The notes: generated from the letters alone by a model not told the origin. DNA of 61,592 nt from an uncultured Clostridia bacterium (GCA_947178255.1 CAMWXP010000005.1:1-61592), one strand, 5' to 3'. Positions 40,346 to 49,084 are shown, numbered from the stretch's first letter. Numbers and translations are program-made.

Positions 40346-41470
40346 TTACCGGGCGGAAACGAGGGTTGTCGCGTACTCTTCCGTAGCCGAAGCCGCCGCC
40401 TTCAAAAGCGGTAAATACATAGCTACAAGCGCGCCGCCCAGCGCCGCCGCAGCTTTATTTCCATGCTTGACGCCGCCTATTTTATCGTAAATCGGTTTGA
40501 ATGCGGCAAGGTCGGTGGAAAGTGCCGTGCCTTTTTCGAGTACGGACATAAGCGGTGTGCAGTCCTTGGTGCGAACAACGCCGCACGCGGCAAGCGCGTC
40601 GCCACCCAAAATGAACTCATCCTTATTCATCTCGCCCGCAAATACCACGTAATAGGTAACGCCGTTTGTGTTGTCCGCCGCTACTACGCAAGGAGTGCCA
40701 TGCTCGGCGGCGGCTTTTATAACGGCGCACACTTCGCGCTGAACCGCGTTTTTGGCAATGCCGTTAAAGCTGAGCGCAGGGACGGGATAGTCCAAAAGCG
40801 CAATCTTTGTCGCGCCGTCCGCAAGCTGCTTTTTTGCCTTGGCGGCGGTAAGCGCGGAAGCCGCGCAGCACATGTAGTCTGCGCCCTCGCCTATACGCGC
40901 AGCAATCGTGCCGCCGTACTCCGAAGCGTAAGCGCCCAGTCTGCGCACTATATCATCGGACAAAATATCGGGATTTTGAAGAGTGGCAATGCGGTTGCCC
41001 ACGGCAACAGGCGTGTACAAAAGCTGTTCGCCGCCGACGTTGAGCGCCGCGCCGACCGCGGGCGAAATATTATCGGCGTTGTAGCACGTATATCCGTTTT
41101 CGCCTACCGCGGCGTTCGTCGATACCGCGTTGTAGCCGCTCGCGTACAGGTCGAACAAAAACGCAAAGCCTTTGTCCGCGCCACGCGCAAGCTTGTTTTC
41201 CAAGTAGTAATTTATAGTACGCGGCATGGGGAACAAAACGTCCGCCACCGCTTCCTTATCGGCCTTAGGCGCCGCCGCGGCAAGCTCGTTCAAAAGCTCG
41301 GCAAATGTAGCGTCTCCGTACTCCGCGTCCTCGTCGAGCTTAGGCTCGGCAAGCCCGCACAAAGTTGCAAGGCGGTTGAGCGTATACGTTTGGTCGAGCG
41401 GGTCGAGCAAAAGATTGTCTATCGCGTAAGCGGTAAGCTTGTTGATTATGCTGTTGATATCGGTTTTCAT
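40346..41470 (-). CDS. Protein with GalT class II-like N-terminus, function uncertain
   Basis: This 374-residue protein has an N-terminal segment (NKLTAYAIDNLLLDPLDQTY, LNRLATLCGL, FPMPRTINYYLENKL, KGFAFLFDLYASGYNAV) that follows the N-terminal domain of class II galactose-1-phosphate uridylyltransferase. The expected catalytic region is replaced by an Ala-rich alpha/beta part (LLYTPVAVGNRIATLQNP, GVTYYVVFAGEMNKDEFILG) that I cannot place. It may be a divergent or repurposed GalT relative. The galE gene is 3.5 kb away. It lies 6 bases upstream of the Sel1 gene in the dnaN cluster. Confidence 0.5.
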   Translation of the reverse strand: MKTDINSIINKLTAYAIDNLLLDPLDQTYTLNRLATLCGLAEPKLDEDAEYGDATFAELLNELAAAAPKADKEAVADVLFPMPRTINYYLENKLARGADKGFAFLFDLYASGYNAVSTNAAVGENGYTCYNADNISPAVGAALNVGGEQLLYTPVAVGNRIATLQNPDILSDDIVRRLGAYASEYGGTIAARIGEGADYMCCAASALTAAKAKKQLADGATKIALLDYPVPALSFNGIAKNAVQREVCAVIKAAAEHGTPCVVAADNTNGVTYYVVFAGEMNKDEFILGGDALAACGVVRTKDCTPLMSVLEKGTALSTDLAAFKPIYDKIGGVKHGNKAAAALGGALVAMYLPLLKAAASATEEYATTLVSAR

Positions 41471-41515
41471 AATTTATATCCTTTTTAATTCCGAATTCAC
41501 CATTCCGAATTATTA

Positions 41516-42619
41516 TTAAATGCTTCTTACAGGCAGTACCAAGTAGATATAGTTCTCGTTGTCGCCTACGGGCGATACAACGCACACCGAAGTCGAGTTG
41601 GTCAGGTTAAGCACAACCGTTTCGCATGTCATGCAGTGCAAAAATTCGGTGAAGTAACGCGCGTTGAACGATATGGCAAGGTCGGTACCGTCGGTGTTGA
41701 CGGGAATGTTTTCCTCGACGTTGCCCGCCTCACTGTGCGAGCTGACCGTCATATTGGTTTGGGAAATGTCGAAGCGTACAAGATTGTTGTTCTTTTCCGA
41801 ACGCGCCATAAGCACCGCGCGGTCGATAGCGTCCTCGAAAAACGCCTTTGGAATGTACACCTGCGTGTCGAAGTGCTGCGGTATGATTTGGCGGTAGTTG
41901 ACAAACGAGCCGTCGATAAGCCGCGTCGTAATGGTAGTGGCGTCTATTTGCACCATGAGATAGTTTTTGTGCAGGTACAGCTTGACGGGATCGTCGTTGT
42001 CGGGAAGCAAACGCGAAATTTCCATGACTGCGCGTACCGGAACGGTAATGCTTGTCGTAGCCGTAGTGGAAATAAGCGGCTTTACGCACTTGGCGAGCCG
42101 ATAGCCGTCGGTGGTAACGGCAACAACGTTTTCCTCGGTGATTTCGAGCAGCACGCCTTTAAGCGTGGGGTGCGAGTCGTCCGTGCATACCGAAAACGCG
42201 ACTTTGCCAACCAAATCTTTAAGGTCGGAGCTTTTAAGCTCGAAGTGCTGCGTGTCCTCGATGCGGTTGACTTCGGGGAACTGCTCGGCAGGATAGCAAC
42301 CGAATTCGCCTTCGCTGCGCTCGTAGTCTATTTTCAAGCGCGATTGATTGGCGGTAAGGACAATGTTTTGCGACGTCAGCTTTTTAACGAAGTCGCCGAA
42401 CAGCTTGCCGGGAACAACCGCTTCGCCCGCTTCGATAATGCTGGCGCGAATCATATGTTCAATAGACAATTCAAGGTCGGTCGCCGTTACGATAAGCGTG
42501 CCGTCCTCCGCCACCAAGCGTATGCCCTCCAATACCGGATTGGTCGAGCGCGCAGGCACCGCCTTGATAACCTTTGCGACCGCGTCGCACAAATCATTGC
42601 CGTTACATTCGATTTTCAT
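41516..42619 (-). CDS. dnaN: DNA polymerase III beta subunit (sliding clamp)
   Basis: At 367 residues it is the normal clamp length, with three clamp domains: MKIECNGNDLCDAV, LELSIEHMIRASI and PGKLFGDFVKKL in domain I; FSVCTDDSHPTLKGVLLEI in domain II; and ending YLVLPVRSI, the canonical VLPxR end. It encircles DNA and tethers the polymerase. SD AGGAGTAAACAA. Unusually, dnaA is not upstream; a DtxR-type regulator and tRNA-Thr occupy that side. Confidence 0.96.
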   Translation of the reverse strand: MKIECNGNDLCDAVAKVIKAVPARSTNPVLEGIRLVAEDGTLIVTATDLELSIEHMIRASIIEAGEAVVPGKLFGDFVKKLTSQNIVLTANQSRLKIDYERSEGEFGCYPAEQFPEVNRIEDTQHFELKSSDLKDLVGKVAFSVCTDDSHPTLKGVLLEITEENVVAVTTDGYRLAKCVKPLISTTATTSITVPVRAVMEISRLLPDNDDPVKLYLHKNYLMVQIDATTITTRLIDGSFVNYRQIIPQHFDTQVYIPKAFFEDAIDRAVLMARSEKNNNLVRFDISQTNMTVSSHSEAGNVEENIPVNTDGTDLAISFNARYFTEFLHCMTCETVVLNLTNSTSVCVVSPVGDNENYIYLVLPVRSI

Positions 42620-42742
42620 TTGTTTACTCCTGTCGATATTTTTCTATTCTATATTATACAGCAGCCGAAAACAAAAGTCAATGTTATTTAATTCAGAATT
42701 AAGAATTAAGAATGCAGAATTTAGCATGAACAGCCACACAAC

Positions 42743-42893
42743 TATGCGGCGGTTCGCCTAGATTTCTCCGCTTCGGTCGAAATAATGGGAGTAAGAGCTG
42801 AACTATTCTTTCTATTGCAAAGTAATTAAGAATAGACAACTCAAACTACCCATCACCCCGAGCGTAGTCGAGGGGGTCTAGGCGAAGCCGCAC
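42743..42893. repeat. Long modular palindromic element, copy 1
   Basis: The outer arms are TATGCGGCGGTTCGCCTAG and CTAGGCGAAGCCGCA. The left inner module is ATTTCTCCGCTTCGGTCGAA; the right inner module is CCCCGAGCGTAGTCGAGGGG. Copies 2 and 3 are at 48701 and 59202. Bases 42620-43020 otherwise hold GAATTC-type repeats only. Confidence 0.8.
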
Positions 42894-43021
42894 AATTTTA
42901 AATCTAATCCTTATTCTCATTTCCGAATTCATAATTCCGAATTCCGAATTGGAATAAATCCCTTTACATTACGGTAAAAAAATGATAAGATATATATACA
43001 TTATATAATAAAGGTTTGGAA

Positions 43022-43387
43022 ATGAAAGACCACGAATCGGAAGAAATGTATCTTGAAACCATACTTGTCCTGAAAGGCGAACGCCCCGCAGTGCGGTCTA
43101 TCGACATTGCGGAAAAATTGGGCTACGCCAAATCCAGCGTATCGCGCGGAGTGAGCTTACTTCAAGACCGCGGCTATATCCGCGTGGGCGACGACGGTTT
43201 TATAGATTTTACCGACAAGGGCGAACAAAAAGCCAACGCCATTTACGAGCGGCACAATATTCTAACCAAATTCTTTATGAACATCGGCGCGGACGAAGAA
43301 CTTGCCGAATCCAACGCCTGCCGCATAGAACACGTAATCGACGACACGATTTTCGAGCTGATAAAGAACAAAGTAAACAACGACTAA
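43022..43387 (+). CDS. DtxR/MntR family metal-dependent regulator
   Basis: This 121-residue protein starts at ATG 43022 behind AAAGG; a TTG at 43016 is less likely. It has ESEEMYLETILVLKGE, the helix-turn-helix RSIDIAEKLGYAKSSVSRGVSLL, then NAIYERHNILTKFFMNIGA and ACRIEHVIDDTIFE, the metal-binding and dimerisation segment. It is short, lacking the SH3-like third domain, as in MntR. It probably represses manganese or iron uptake genes elsewhere. Upstream, TATATAATA lies close to the start. Confidence 0.9.
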   Translation: MKDHESEEMYLETILVLKGERPAVRSIDIAEKLGYAKSSVSRGVSLLQDRGYIRVGDDGFIDFTDKGEQKANAIYERHNILTKFFMNIGADEELAESNACRIEHVIDDTIFELIKNKVNND

Positions 43388-43484
43388 AAATCTTTACTAA
43401 AAAGATTGACAACGATAAACCAATATTGTATAATAGTCAAGCTTGCAAGATAACAATAAAAAGCAAGTAAACTATTTATAATAT

Positions 43485-43560
43485 GCTGTTATGGCTCAGT
43501 CGGTAGAGCACCACCTTGGTAAGGTGGAGGTCCCGGGTTCGAATCCCGGTAACAGCTCCA
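43485..43560 (+). tRNA. tRNA-Thr (anticodon GGT)
   Basis: The acceptor stem GCTGTTA pairs with TAACAGC, the anticodon stem is CCACC/GGTGG with loop TTGGTAA, and the T arm is CCGGG TTCGAAT CCCGG. The 3' TCCA is encoded. Confidence 0.97.
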
Positions 43561-43594
43561 ACAAAACAGCACCCATTACAGGGTGCTGTTTTGT
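43561..43594 (+). terminator. Terminator of tRNA-Thr
   Basis: ACAAAACAGCACCC pairs with GGGTGCTGTTTTGT, a 14-bp stem directly after the tRNA. Confidence 0.8.
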
Positions 43595-43699
43595 TGTGTG
43601 CTGTACCGGATTCGACGCGCCACATTATTAGCAAATATATATTGCTAACACTAAATTAAACAATATTCTATAATAAATTGTATCGTAATTTGGCGTGAA

Positions 43700-43763
43700 G
43701 TTCGCTAGGCGCTCGGCGTTCCGCCGAAGCCCGCCCGCGCAGTCCGCGGGCAATCCCGGTAAC
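43700..43763 (+). repeat. GC-rich double-hairpin element, copy 3, with 12-bp tRNA-Thr duplicate
   Basis: The element GTTCGCTAGGCGCTCGGCG...CGCGGGC is fused to AATCCCGGTAAC (43752-43763), which repeats 43542-43553 of tRNA-Thr. The 210 bp between the repeats carry the tRNA terminator and no gene. Confidence 0.82.
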
Positions 43764-43898
43764 TCATTCCCCATCGTGAGTGTTTTTTATTTGCTATTAT
43801 GAGCAGCACGGCGAAGATAATAAAATCTTTTCTTGATTTATTATTACTGTTGTGATATAATGCGCTTACGATAAACAGTAATTTATAGGTGTATTAAT

Positions 43899-44420
43899 AT
43901 GTTTGAAAGAATAATTCAACTTCCTGAAAAAAGATATTTAGGCTTTGGAATTATGATGCCATGGGAAAATAATTTAGAAATGCAGTTTGGTTTATGGAAA
44001 AAAGTTGTTTCCTCTCAATTAATTAAAAAACTTAAAGCGTTGAGCGGAAGTGAGCAAGTCGTGGGCATTTTCTGTTATAGATGTGATGCCGAAAATCATA
44101 CTTTTTCTTATCATATAGCGTGCGAAAATAAAAATAACGCTGTAAATACTGAATTTGAGGATTTAAAAATAAAGGGAGGAACGTTTGCAGTATTTAAAAA
44201 TGAGTGCAATAATCATTCCAACGTGTTCAAATCCTATAACGATTTATGTGATGAAGTTTGGGGTCAATGGCTACCGAACTCCGAATATACTTCTCTGATT
44301 GAGTTAGAAACATTGGGCTGTGTCGAAGGGTATGCGTCAATCGAGCTTTTCCACCCCGATAATCCGACAATTATTCCGTATCAGTTGGAAATGCTGCTGC
44401 CCGTCAGTAAAAATTCATAA
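43899..44420 (+). CDS. Stand-alone GyrI-like effector-binding protein
   Basis: This 173-residue protein has LPEKRYLGFGIMMPWEN at the N-terminus and NIFKSYNDLCDEVWGQWLPN with ELFHPDNPTIIPYQLEMLLPV at the C-terminus. This is the order of the GyrI/SRPBCC-like ligand domain of AraC and MerR drug sensors, without a DNA-binding part. It would bind a hydrophobic or cationic ligand or a protein partner. SD ATAGGTGTATTAAT. It lies just right of the tRNA-Thr insert and may be cargo or old chromosome. Confidence 0.72.
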   Translation: MFERIIQLPEKRYLGFGIMMPWENNLEMQFGLWKKVVSSQLIKKLKALSGSEQVVGIFCYRCDAENHTFSYHIACENKNNAVNTEFEDLKIKGGTFAVFKNECNNHSNVFKSYNDLCDEVWGQWLPNSEYTSLIELETLGCVEGYASIELFHPDNPTIIPYQLEMLLPVSKNS

Positions 44421-44476
44421 ATTCTAATATTGATATAATATTTATTATAAAAAATATCAAATATACCGCAAACAAT

Positions 44477-44511
44477 AACGGCATTTATATCTCGGTGATA
44501 TAAATGCCGTT
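44477..44511. terminator. Bidirectional terminator
   Basis: AACGGCATTTATATC pairs with GATATAAATGCCGTT, a 15-bp stem between convergent genes. Confidence 0.87.
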
Positions 44512-44514
44512 TTA

Positions 44515-45018
44515 CTATTTCAATTTATAATACTGTTTGCCCCAGTTTTCGAAATTCCACTCGTCGCTGTACTCGTTGCATTCGTAATCTATATAATATA
44601 TTATCCCGTTCATAAGTACGAAGTTTGTCGGGTAATAGTCTATATTCAGTCCAGCGGGGTACAGCTTGTCGCACATATCGGTTATTTGCTTTATATGCTC
44701 TTTTGTCAGCTCGCCACGCTCGATAATATCGGAAATAACGTCGCCTTCTATATATTCTTTGAGCAGTCGCTCGCCGCTTTCGTCGTACTCTATAAGTCGC
44801 GGCATGGGCAATCCTAATTTACTAAGCCGCTCGTAATCGTGCAATTCGGCTTGCAATTTATCCCCGAAAGTATAATATTCGCATGGCTCGTGATGAATTT
44901 GTTTAAGAACATAGCGATTTTGCCCGTCGGTCACCAAGTACGAATATCCGCCTTTGCCCTTACCCAAAAGCTTTATCGCCTCGTAAGGCTTTCCGTTGAC
45001 TTCGATTTTTTCCGCCAT
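44515..45018 (-). CDS. Small protein-kinase-fold protein
   Basis: At 167 residues it is shorter than a full kinase. It has a glycine-rich loop GKGKGGYSYLV, the lysine in YVLKQIH, a helix-C-like glutamate, the hinge KEYIEGDVI, and a catalytic-like NIDYYPTNFVLMNGIIYYIDYECNEY with Asp and Asn, then Asp-Tyr-Glu in place of DFG. It resembles minimal bacterial APH/RIO-like kinases. Substrate unknown. SD AAAGAGGCGGC. It converges on the ligand-domain gene. Confidence 0.75.
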   Translation of the reverse strand: MAEKIEVNGKPYEAIKLLGKGKGGYSYLVTDGQNRYVLKQIHHEPCEYYTFGDKLQAELHDYERLSKLGLPMPRLIEYDESGERLLKEYIEGDVISDIIERGELTKEHIKQITDMCDKLYPAGLNIDYYPTNFVLMNGIIYYIDYECNEYSDEWNFENWGKQYYKLK

Positions 45019-45041
45019 AGCGCCGCCTCTTTACAGATTGT

Positions 45042-46055
45042 TTAACTTTTATAACCTTTCGGGTTTTTGGATTGCCAATTCCACAGCGACGCGCACATAT
45101 CGTCCAAATCGAGCTTTGCTTCCCAGCCTAGCTCACGTTTTGCCTTACTCGGATCGCCGTAGTATGCGGGCAAATCCCCCGGGCGGCGGGGCTTTACGGC
45201 ATACGGAAGCTTTTTGCCGCACGCACGCTCGAACGCATGAAGGACTTCCATAACGCTGCTGCCCTTACCCGTGCCGAGGTTGTAAACGTACACGCCCGAT
45301 TTTTTTACCTTATCAATCGCCGCAACGTGTCCCTTTGCCAAGTCTACCACGTGAATATAATCGCGCACGCCCGTTCCGTCGGGAGTTTCGTAATCGTCGC
45401 CGAACACGCCCAGCTCCTTCAACTCGCCTATTGCCACCTTAGCTATATACGGCGTAAGGTTGTTGGGAATACCTGCGGGATCCTCGCCGATAAGTCCGCT
45501 TTCGTGCGCGCCGACGGGATTGAAGTAACGCAACAGTATAACCGTCCATTCGTTATCCGAATTGTACACGTCACGCAGCATTACCTCTTGAAAATATTTG
45601 CTCGTTCCGTACGGGTTGGTAGTGTTGCCCACTTCGTGCGCCTCGTCGTAAGGCAAATATTTAGGTTCGCCGTACACCGTAGCCGACGACGAAAACACTA
45701 TTTTTTTGCAACCGTGGTTGCGCATAACGTCCAAAAGCGCCAATGTGGAAATAAGATTGTTGTCGTAATATTCGATAGGCTTGGCGCACGACTCGCCCAC
45801 AGCCTTCAATCCGGCAAAGTGTATTACGCTGTCTATTTTATTTTCGTCGAATATTTTGTTCATTACGGCTTTGTCGCGCATGTCGCCCTCGTACAGCTTT
45901 ACGGTTTTACCCGTAATTTTTTGCACGCGGTTGACGCTCTCGCTTGTAGAATTGCAAAAGTTATCCACAACCACGACGTCGTGTCCCGAATTTAACAGCT
46001 CAACGCAAGTGTGCGATCCTATATATCCCGCGCCGCCGGTAACCAAAATTGCCAT
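45042..46055 (-). CDS. galE: UDP-glucose 4-epimerase
   Basis: At 337 residues it has the normal GalE length. The NAD-binding motif GGAGYIGSHTCVEL opens the protein. SSSATVYGEP and the catalytic YGTSKYFQE (Tyr-x-x-x-Lys, about 149-153) follow, and GVRDYIHVVDLAKGH with FNLGTG-like VYNLGTGKGSSV complete the extended SDR pattern. It interconverts UDP-glucose and UDP-galactose. SD TAGGAGCGT. Monocistronic. Confidence 0.95.
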   Translation of the reverse strand: MAILVTGGAGYIGSHTCVELLNSGHDVVVVDNFCNSTSESVNRVQKITGKTVKLYEGDMRDKAVMNKIFDENKIDSVIHFAGLKAVGESCAKPIEYYDNNLISTLALLDVMRNHGCKKIVFSSSATVYGEPKYLPYDEAHEVGNTTNPYGTSKYFQEVMLRDVYNSDNEWTVILLRYFNPVGAHESGLIGEDPAGIPNNLTPYIAKVAIGELKELGVFGDDYETPDGTGVRDYIHVVDLAKGHVAAIDKVKKSGVYVYNLGTGKGSSVMEVLHAFERACGKKLPYAVKPRRPGDLPAYYGDPSKAKRELGWEAKLDLDDMCASLWNWQSKNPKGYKS

Positions 46056-46229
46056 AATACGCTCCTAAATATCATTATTAAATAGATTATAACCGAAATA
46101 AATGCGGAAATCAAGCATTGCCGATATATTTGCATTCGTAATATAATAAATTTGACCAAACTCATTGTAATTTTAATTTTCGTGTGGTATAATTTATCAA
46201 ACTTAACCAAAATTAATTACGGAGCAATT

Positions 46230-46760
46230 ATGAACATTTGGCACGATATCGACAAAGACAGAATAACCGAAACGCATTTTGACGCGCTTATCGAGATTCC
46301 TAAGGGCTGTAAGGCAAAATACGAGTTGGACAAGCAGACCGGATTACTGCGGCTGGACAGAATACTTTATACCTCCACCGTCTACCCCGCCAATTACGGA
46401 TTTATCCCGCGCACGCTCGCCGAGGACGGCGATCCGCTGGACGTGCTGGTGCTGTGCAACGAATCTATATTCCCAATGACGCTTATTACGTGCGAGCCTA
46501 TCGGCGTTATTAAGATGATTGACGACGGCGCACTCGACGAAAAAATAATAGCCGTCCCCGTTGCCGATCCGACGTATAAGGATTTTAACAATATTCACGA
46601 GCTTCCCCAGCACATATTCGACGAAATGATGCACTTTTTCGAGGTGTACAAGGTGTTGGAGCACAAAACTACCACGGTAAAAGAAATTGCACACAAAAAA
46701 CACGCAATAGAAATAATTAAAAAATGTATTGATAATTACAATAAAAAATATAAAAATTAA
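46230..46760 (+). CDS. ppa: Inorganic pyrophosphatase (family I)
   Basis: This 176-residue protein has [17 protein letters not shown] at the start, [24 protein letters not shown] with the metal-binding aspartates (about 52-75), and [12 protein letters not shown]. The ATG at 46230 has CGGAGCAATT upstream; a longer frame from 46152 is not supported. It hydrolyses pyrophosphate from polymerisation reactions. A terminator hairpin lies at 46827. Confidence 0.95.
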   Translation: MNIWHDIDKDRITETHFDALIEIPKGCKAKYELDKQTGLLRLDRILYTSTVYPANYGFIPRTLAEDGDPLDVLVLCNESIFPMTLITCEPIGVIKMIDDGALDEKIIAVPVADPTYKDFNNIHELPQHIFDEMMHFFEVYKVLEHKTTTVKEIAHKKHAIEIIKKCIDNYNKKYKN

Positions 46761-46826
46761 TTAAATAATTTAATTTTATATTTATTTTAATTATTATTAA
46801 TTTTTACAAATAAATAAAATATATTT

Positions 46827-46868
46827 AACTGCGCATTATCGAAATTATCCGAAAATGCGCAGTTTTTG
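46827..46868 (+). terminator. Terminator of ppa
   Basis: An AACTGCGCATT / AATGCGCAGTT stem is followed by TTTGTTATTT. The stretch 46758-46828 is almost pure A/T. Confidence 0.8.
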
Positions 46869-46993
46869 TTATTTTTGACAGCAAAATATCGATTTTTTGC
46901 GGTTTTTCATATTTTTAGTAATATTTGACTATACAATTTTTGTCACTCCGAGCGAAGCGTAGAATAAAAATATTATTTAATTAATTTAATATT

Positions 46994-48004
46994 TTATTTA
47001 TTTTTAATATTTAAAATTAATTTAATTATTCCGCAAATAATTCCGCCTGTGGGAAATGCAACCCATGCGGGATGCCAATAATTACCTATAAATCCCAACA
47101 ATAAAAATACCGCCGTTGCCGTAAGCATGACCGCGCCGCAAATGGCGCCCGTAATTTTATCCCCTTGCGTGGGGTGTTGTTCCCTCGCGGTCTGTCGGTT
47201 GTACTCACCTACCGAAATCTTGCTGCGCTGTATACCCAAGTATACAAGTCCGCCTACTATAAAAGCCAGCACCGCCAAAAACGCCGAAGTCACGTAACAA
47301 GTAGCCATATCCTCATTAATAGTTATTATGATTTGCGTACCTATAAGCGAAGTCATTACTATCAAGTACACAACGTCCATGAGAATACCCGACACAAGCG
47401 CCGCCATCTTTGCGGCAAACCCGCTGATTTCACTCGGCGCAATCGGTTCCGCTATAATCGGGTGATTCTTTTTAAAGCTTTCGTTACGCTGTCCGAAAAA
47501 CACAAGCAGGAATGCCGCCGCGGCAATAAACAATATAACTGCGACGCCGCCCATTATGCTTGTAATTTCCGCAGCTGCTCCACTTAATATAAACGAATAA
47601 CCGCTGAGCGCAACGCACGCGGCGACGCCCAAAATTATCAGCAGCACTCCAATCGCTATCCCGCGCGAAAATTTGTTGATATGATTTTCGTAAATTGAAT
47701 AGTCGGTCGCTGCATTGGCTTCGTTTTCGTCTGCGTCTGAACTTTGCGAGATTCTATCTATATTATTATTGTCATTACTGTTGCCGGCATCGATAGCGCC
47801 TTCCGTCAAATCTGTTCGCATCAATCCGTCGAGCGACACGGAAAACAAATCGCAAAGAGCAATAAGCTTGTCCGTTTCCGGATAGGCCTCGCCCGTTTCC
47901 CACTTCGATACCGACTGGCGGGACACGTTCAATTTTTCCGCCAAATCCTCTTGCGTGATTTTTTCGCGCTTTCTAAGGTACTGCAAATTTTTTGCTATAT
48001 ACAT
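46994..48004 (-). CDS. XRE-family regulator fused to a four-helix membrane domain
   Basis: This 336-residue protein starts at ATG 48004 after GGAGGATGAC. Residues 1-65 are a helix-turn-helix (LRKREKITQEDLAEKLNVSRQSVSKWETGEAYP). A polar linker rich in Asn/Asp follows (NSNDNNNIDRISQSSDADEN), then at least five hydrophobic segments (GVLLIILGVAACVALSGYSF and others). It is a membrane-bound one-component regulator that could read envelope state. No partner gene is adjacent. Confidence 0.82.
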   Translation of the reverse strand: MYIAKNLQYLRKREKITQEDLAEKLNVSRQSVSKWETGEAYPETDKLIALCDLFSVSLDGLMRTDLTEGAIDAGNSNDNNNIDRISQSSDADENEANAATDYSIYENHINKFSRGIAIGVLLIILGVAACVALSGYSFILSGAAAEITSIMGGVAVILFIAAAAFLLVFFGQRNESFKKNHPIIAEPIAPSEISGFAAKMAALVSGILMDVVYLIVMTSLIGTQIIITINEDMATCYVTSAFLAVLAFIVGGLVYLGIQRSKISVGEYNRQTAREQHPTQGDKITGAICGAVMLTATAVFLLLGFIGNYWHPAWVAFPTGGIICGIIKLILNIKNK

Positions 48005-48273
48005 GTCATCCTCCACATGTAATCAATTAATAATATTGTAAAGTAGCACAGACTAAACTTCAACCAATTTTTATTTGCAATATTATTATTTTGCGCAACT
48101 TGCGGTTGCATTTGGAATTTTCAAAAATTTTTGTCGAATTTTCCGCCAAAAAAATCATGCATTCTGTATAAAACCGCCGTAGCCGCACAAACTATAAATG
48201 CGTAACCGCATAAGCGATTGCCTATATGACGAACGCATATGCATGTAATACTTAAAGGAGGAAAAGGATTACA

Positions 48274-48420
48274 ATGGCTAACACCAAAAAGACTGCTACA
48301 AAAAAGAGCACTTGCTGCGGATCGAAAAAGTCTGATAGCAGCGCACAGTCGAGTTCTGTCACGAAGAGCACCAAAACGACTGCCCGCACTCAAAGCAAAA
48401 AGTCTAACAACGTAAAGTAA
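48274..48420 (+). CDS. Lysine-rich 48-aa basic protein with a Cys pair
   Basis: A strong SD (AAAGGAGGAAAAGG) precedes ATG. The peptide MANTKKTATKKSTCCGSKKS continues as a Ser/Thr/Lys-rich tail ending NNVK. It has almost no hydrophobic residues, so it is disordered and could bind nucleic acid like histone-H1-type tails. No family is recognised. The very strong SD suggests high expression. A large inverted repeat follows. Confidence 0.65.
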   Translation: MANTKKTATKKSTCCGSKKSDSSAQSSSVTKSTKTTARTQSKKSNNVK

Positions 48421-48452
48421 TTATTCTCTCAAGACAAAATTACATTTTACGC

Positions 48453-48494
48453 AACCGAAAATGTCGAGCATATACGCTCGGCATTTTCGGTTGT
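48453..48494. terminator. Large hairpin after the basic-peptide gene
   Basis: CAACCGAAAATG and CATTTTCGGTTG pair, with an inner CGAGC/GCTCG stem. No clear T-run follows. Confidence 0.55.
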
Positions 48495-48576
48495 GGCAAA
48501 ATCGAGTAAATTTACCCGTCGGAAATAATATCGGGCAAAAAATGCCGCCGACATTTTTCGTCATTTTTCTTGATTT

Positions 48577-48595
48577 ACTAAACCGACGGTTTAGT
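48577..48595. repeat. ACTAAACCG palindromic repeat, copy 1
   Basis: ACTAAACCGACGGTTTAGT is a perfect palindrome around one base. Related copies are at 48957-48975 and, inverted, at 59078-59096, each next to a GGGTAT-type word. Confidence 0.7.
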
Positions 48596-48700
48596 GTAAC
48601 GGTCGGGTATGCGAAATTTTGCTTACTCGGAAAATTTTTCCGAATGAGAACGGCGATTATAATGCAGAATTTAGAATTAGTGATAGTAATGCCAAACTTG

Positions 48701-48843
48701 TATGCGGCGGATCGCCTAGATCCCTCGACGTTGCTCGGGATGATGAGAGTATAAGCATGACTATTCTTTATATAGAACGATAAACTCTAACATACCATCC
48801 ATCATTTCGACCGAAGCGGAGAAATCTAGGCGAACCGCCGCAC
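48701..48843. repeat. Long modular palindromic element, copy 2
   Basis: The outer arms are TATGCGGCGGATCGCCTAG and CTAGGCGAACCGCCGCAC. The left inner module is ATCCCTCGACGTTGCTCGGG; the right one is TTCGACCGAAGCGGAGAAAT. Bases 48421-49290 contain only repeats. Confidence 0.8.
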
Positions 48844-48956
48844 GGTTGCTTAGTCTTTACCATCAATTCATCAAGTCACATTTTTGCTCAATCAAAGGTA
48901 TTTTCAAGTTCGGCGAAAAATTATCGGCGTCGAGTAATTTTTTAAAAATCCTTATT

Positions 48957-48975
48957 TACTAAACCGTCGGTTTTG
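48957..48975. repeat. ACTAAACCG palindromic repeat, copy 2
   Basis: ACTAAACCGTCGGTTTTG is followed by GATACGGTAGGGTAT, matching copy 1's downstream GTAACGGTCGGGTAT. Confidence 0.65.
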
Positions 48976-49084
48976 CGATACGGTAGGGTATATGAATAAT
49001 TATCTTCAATTTTGCGAAATTGCAAATAAAACCGCCGATTGATTATAATTAAATAATACAATCGTTATGCTCATACTAAAATAA

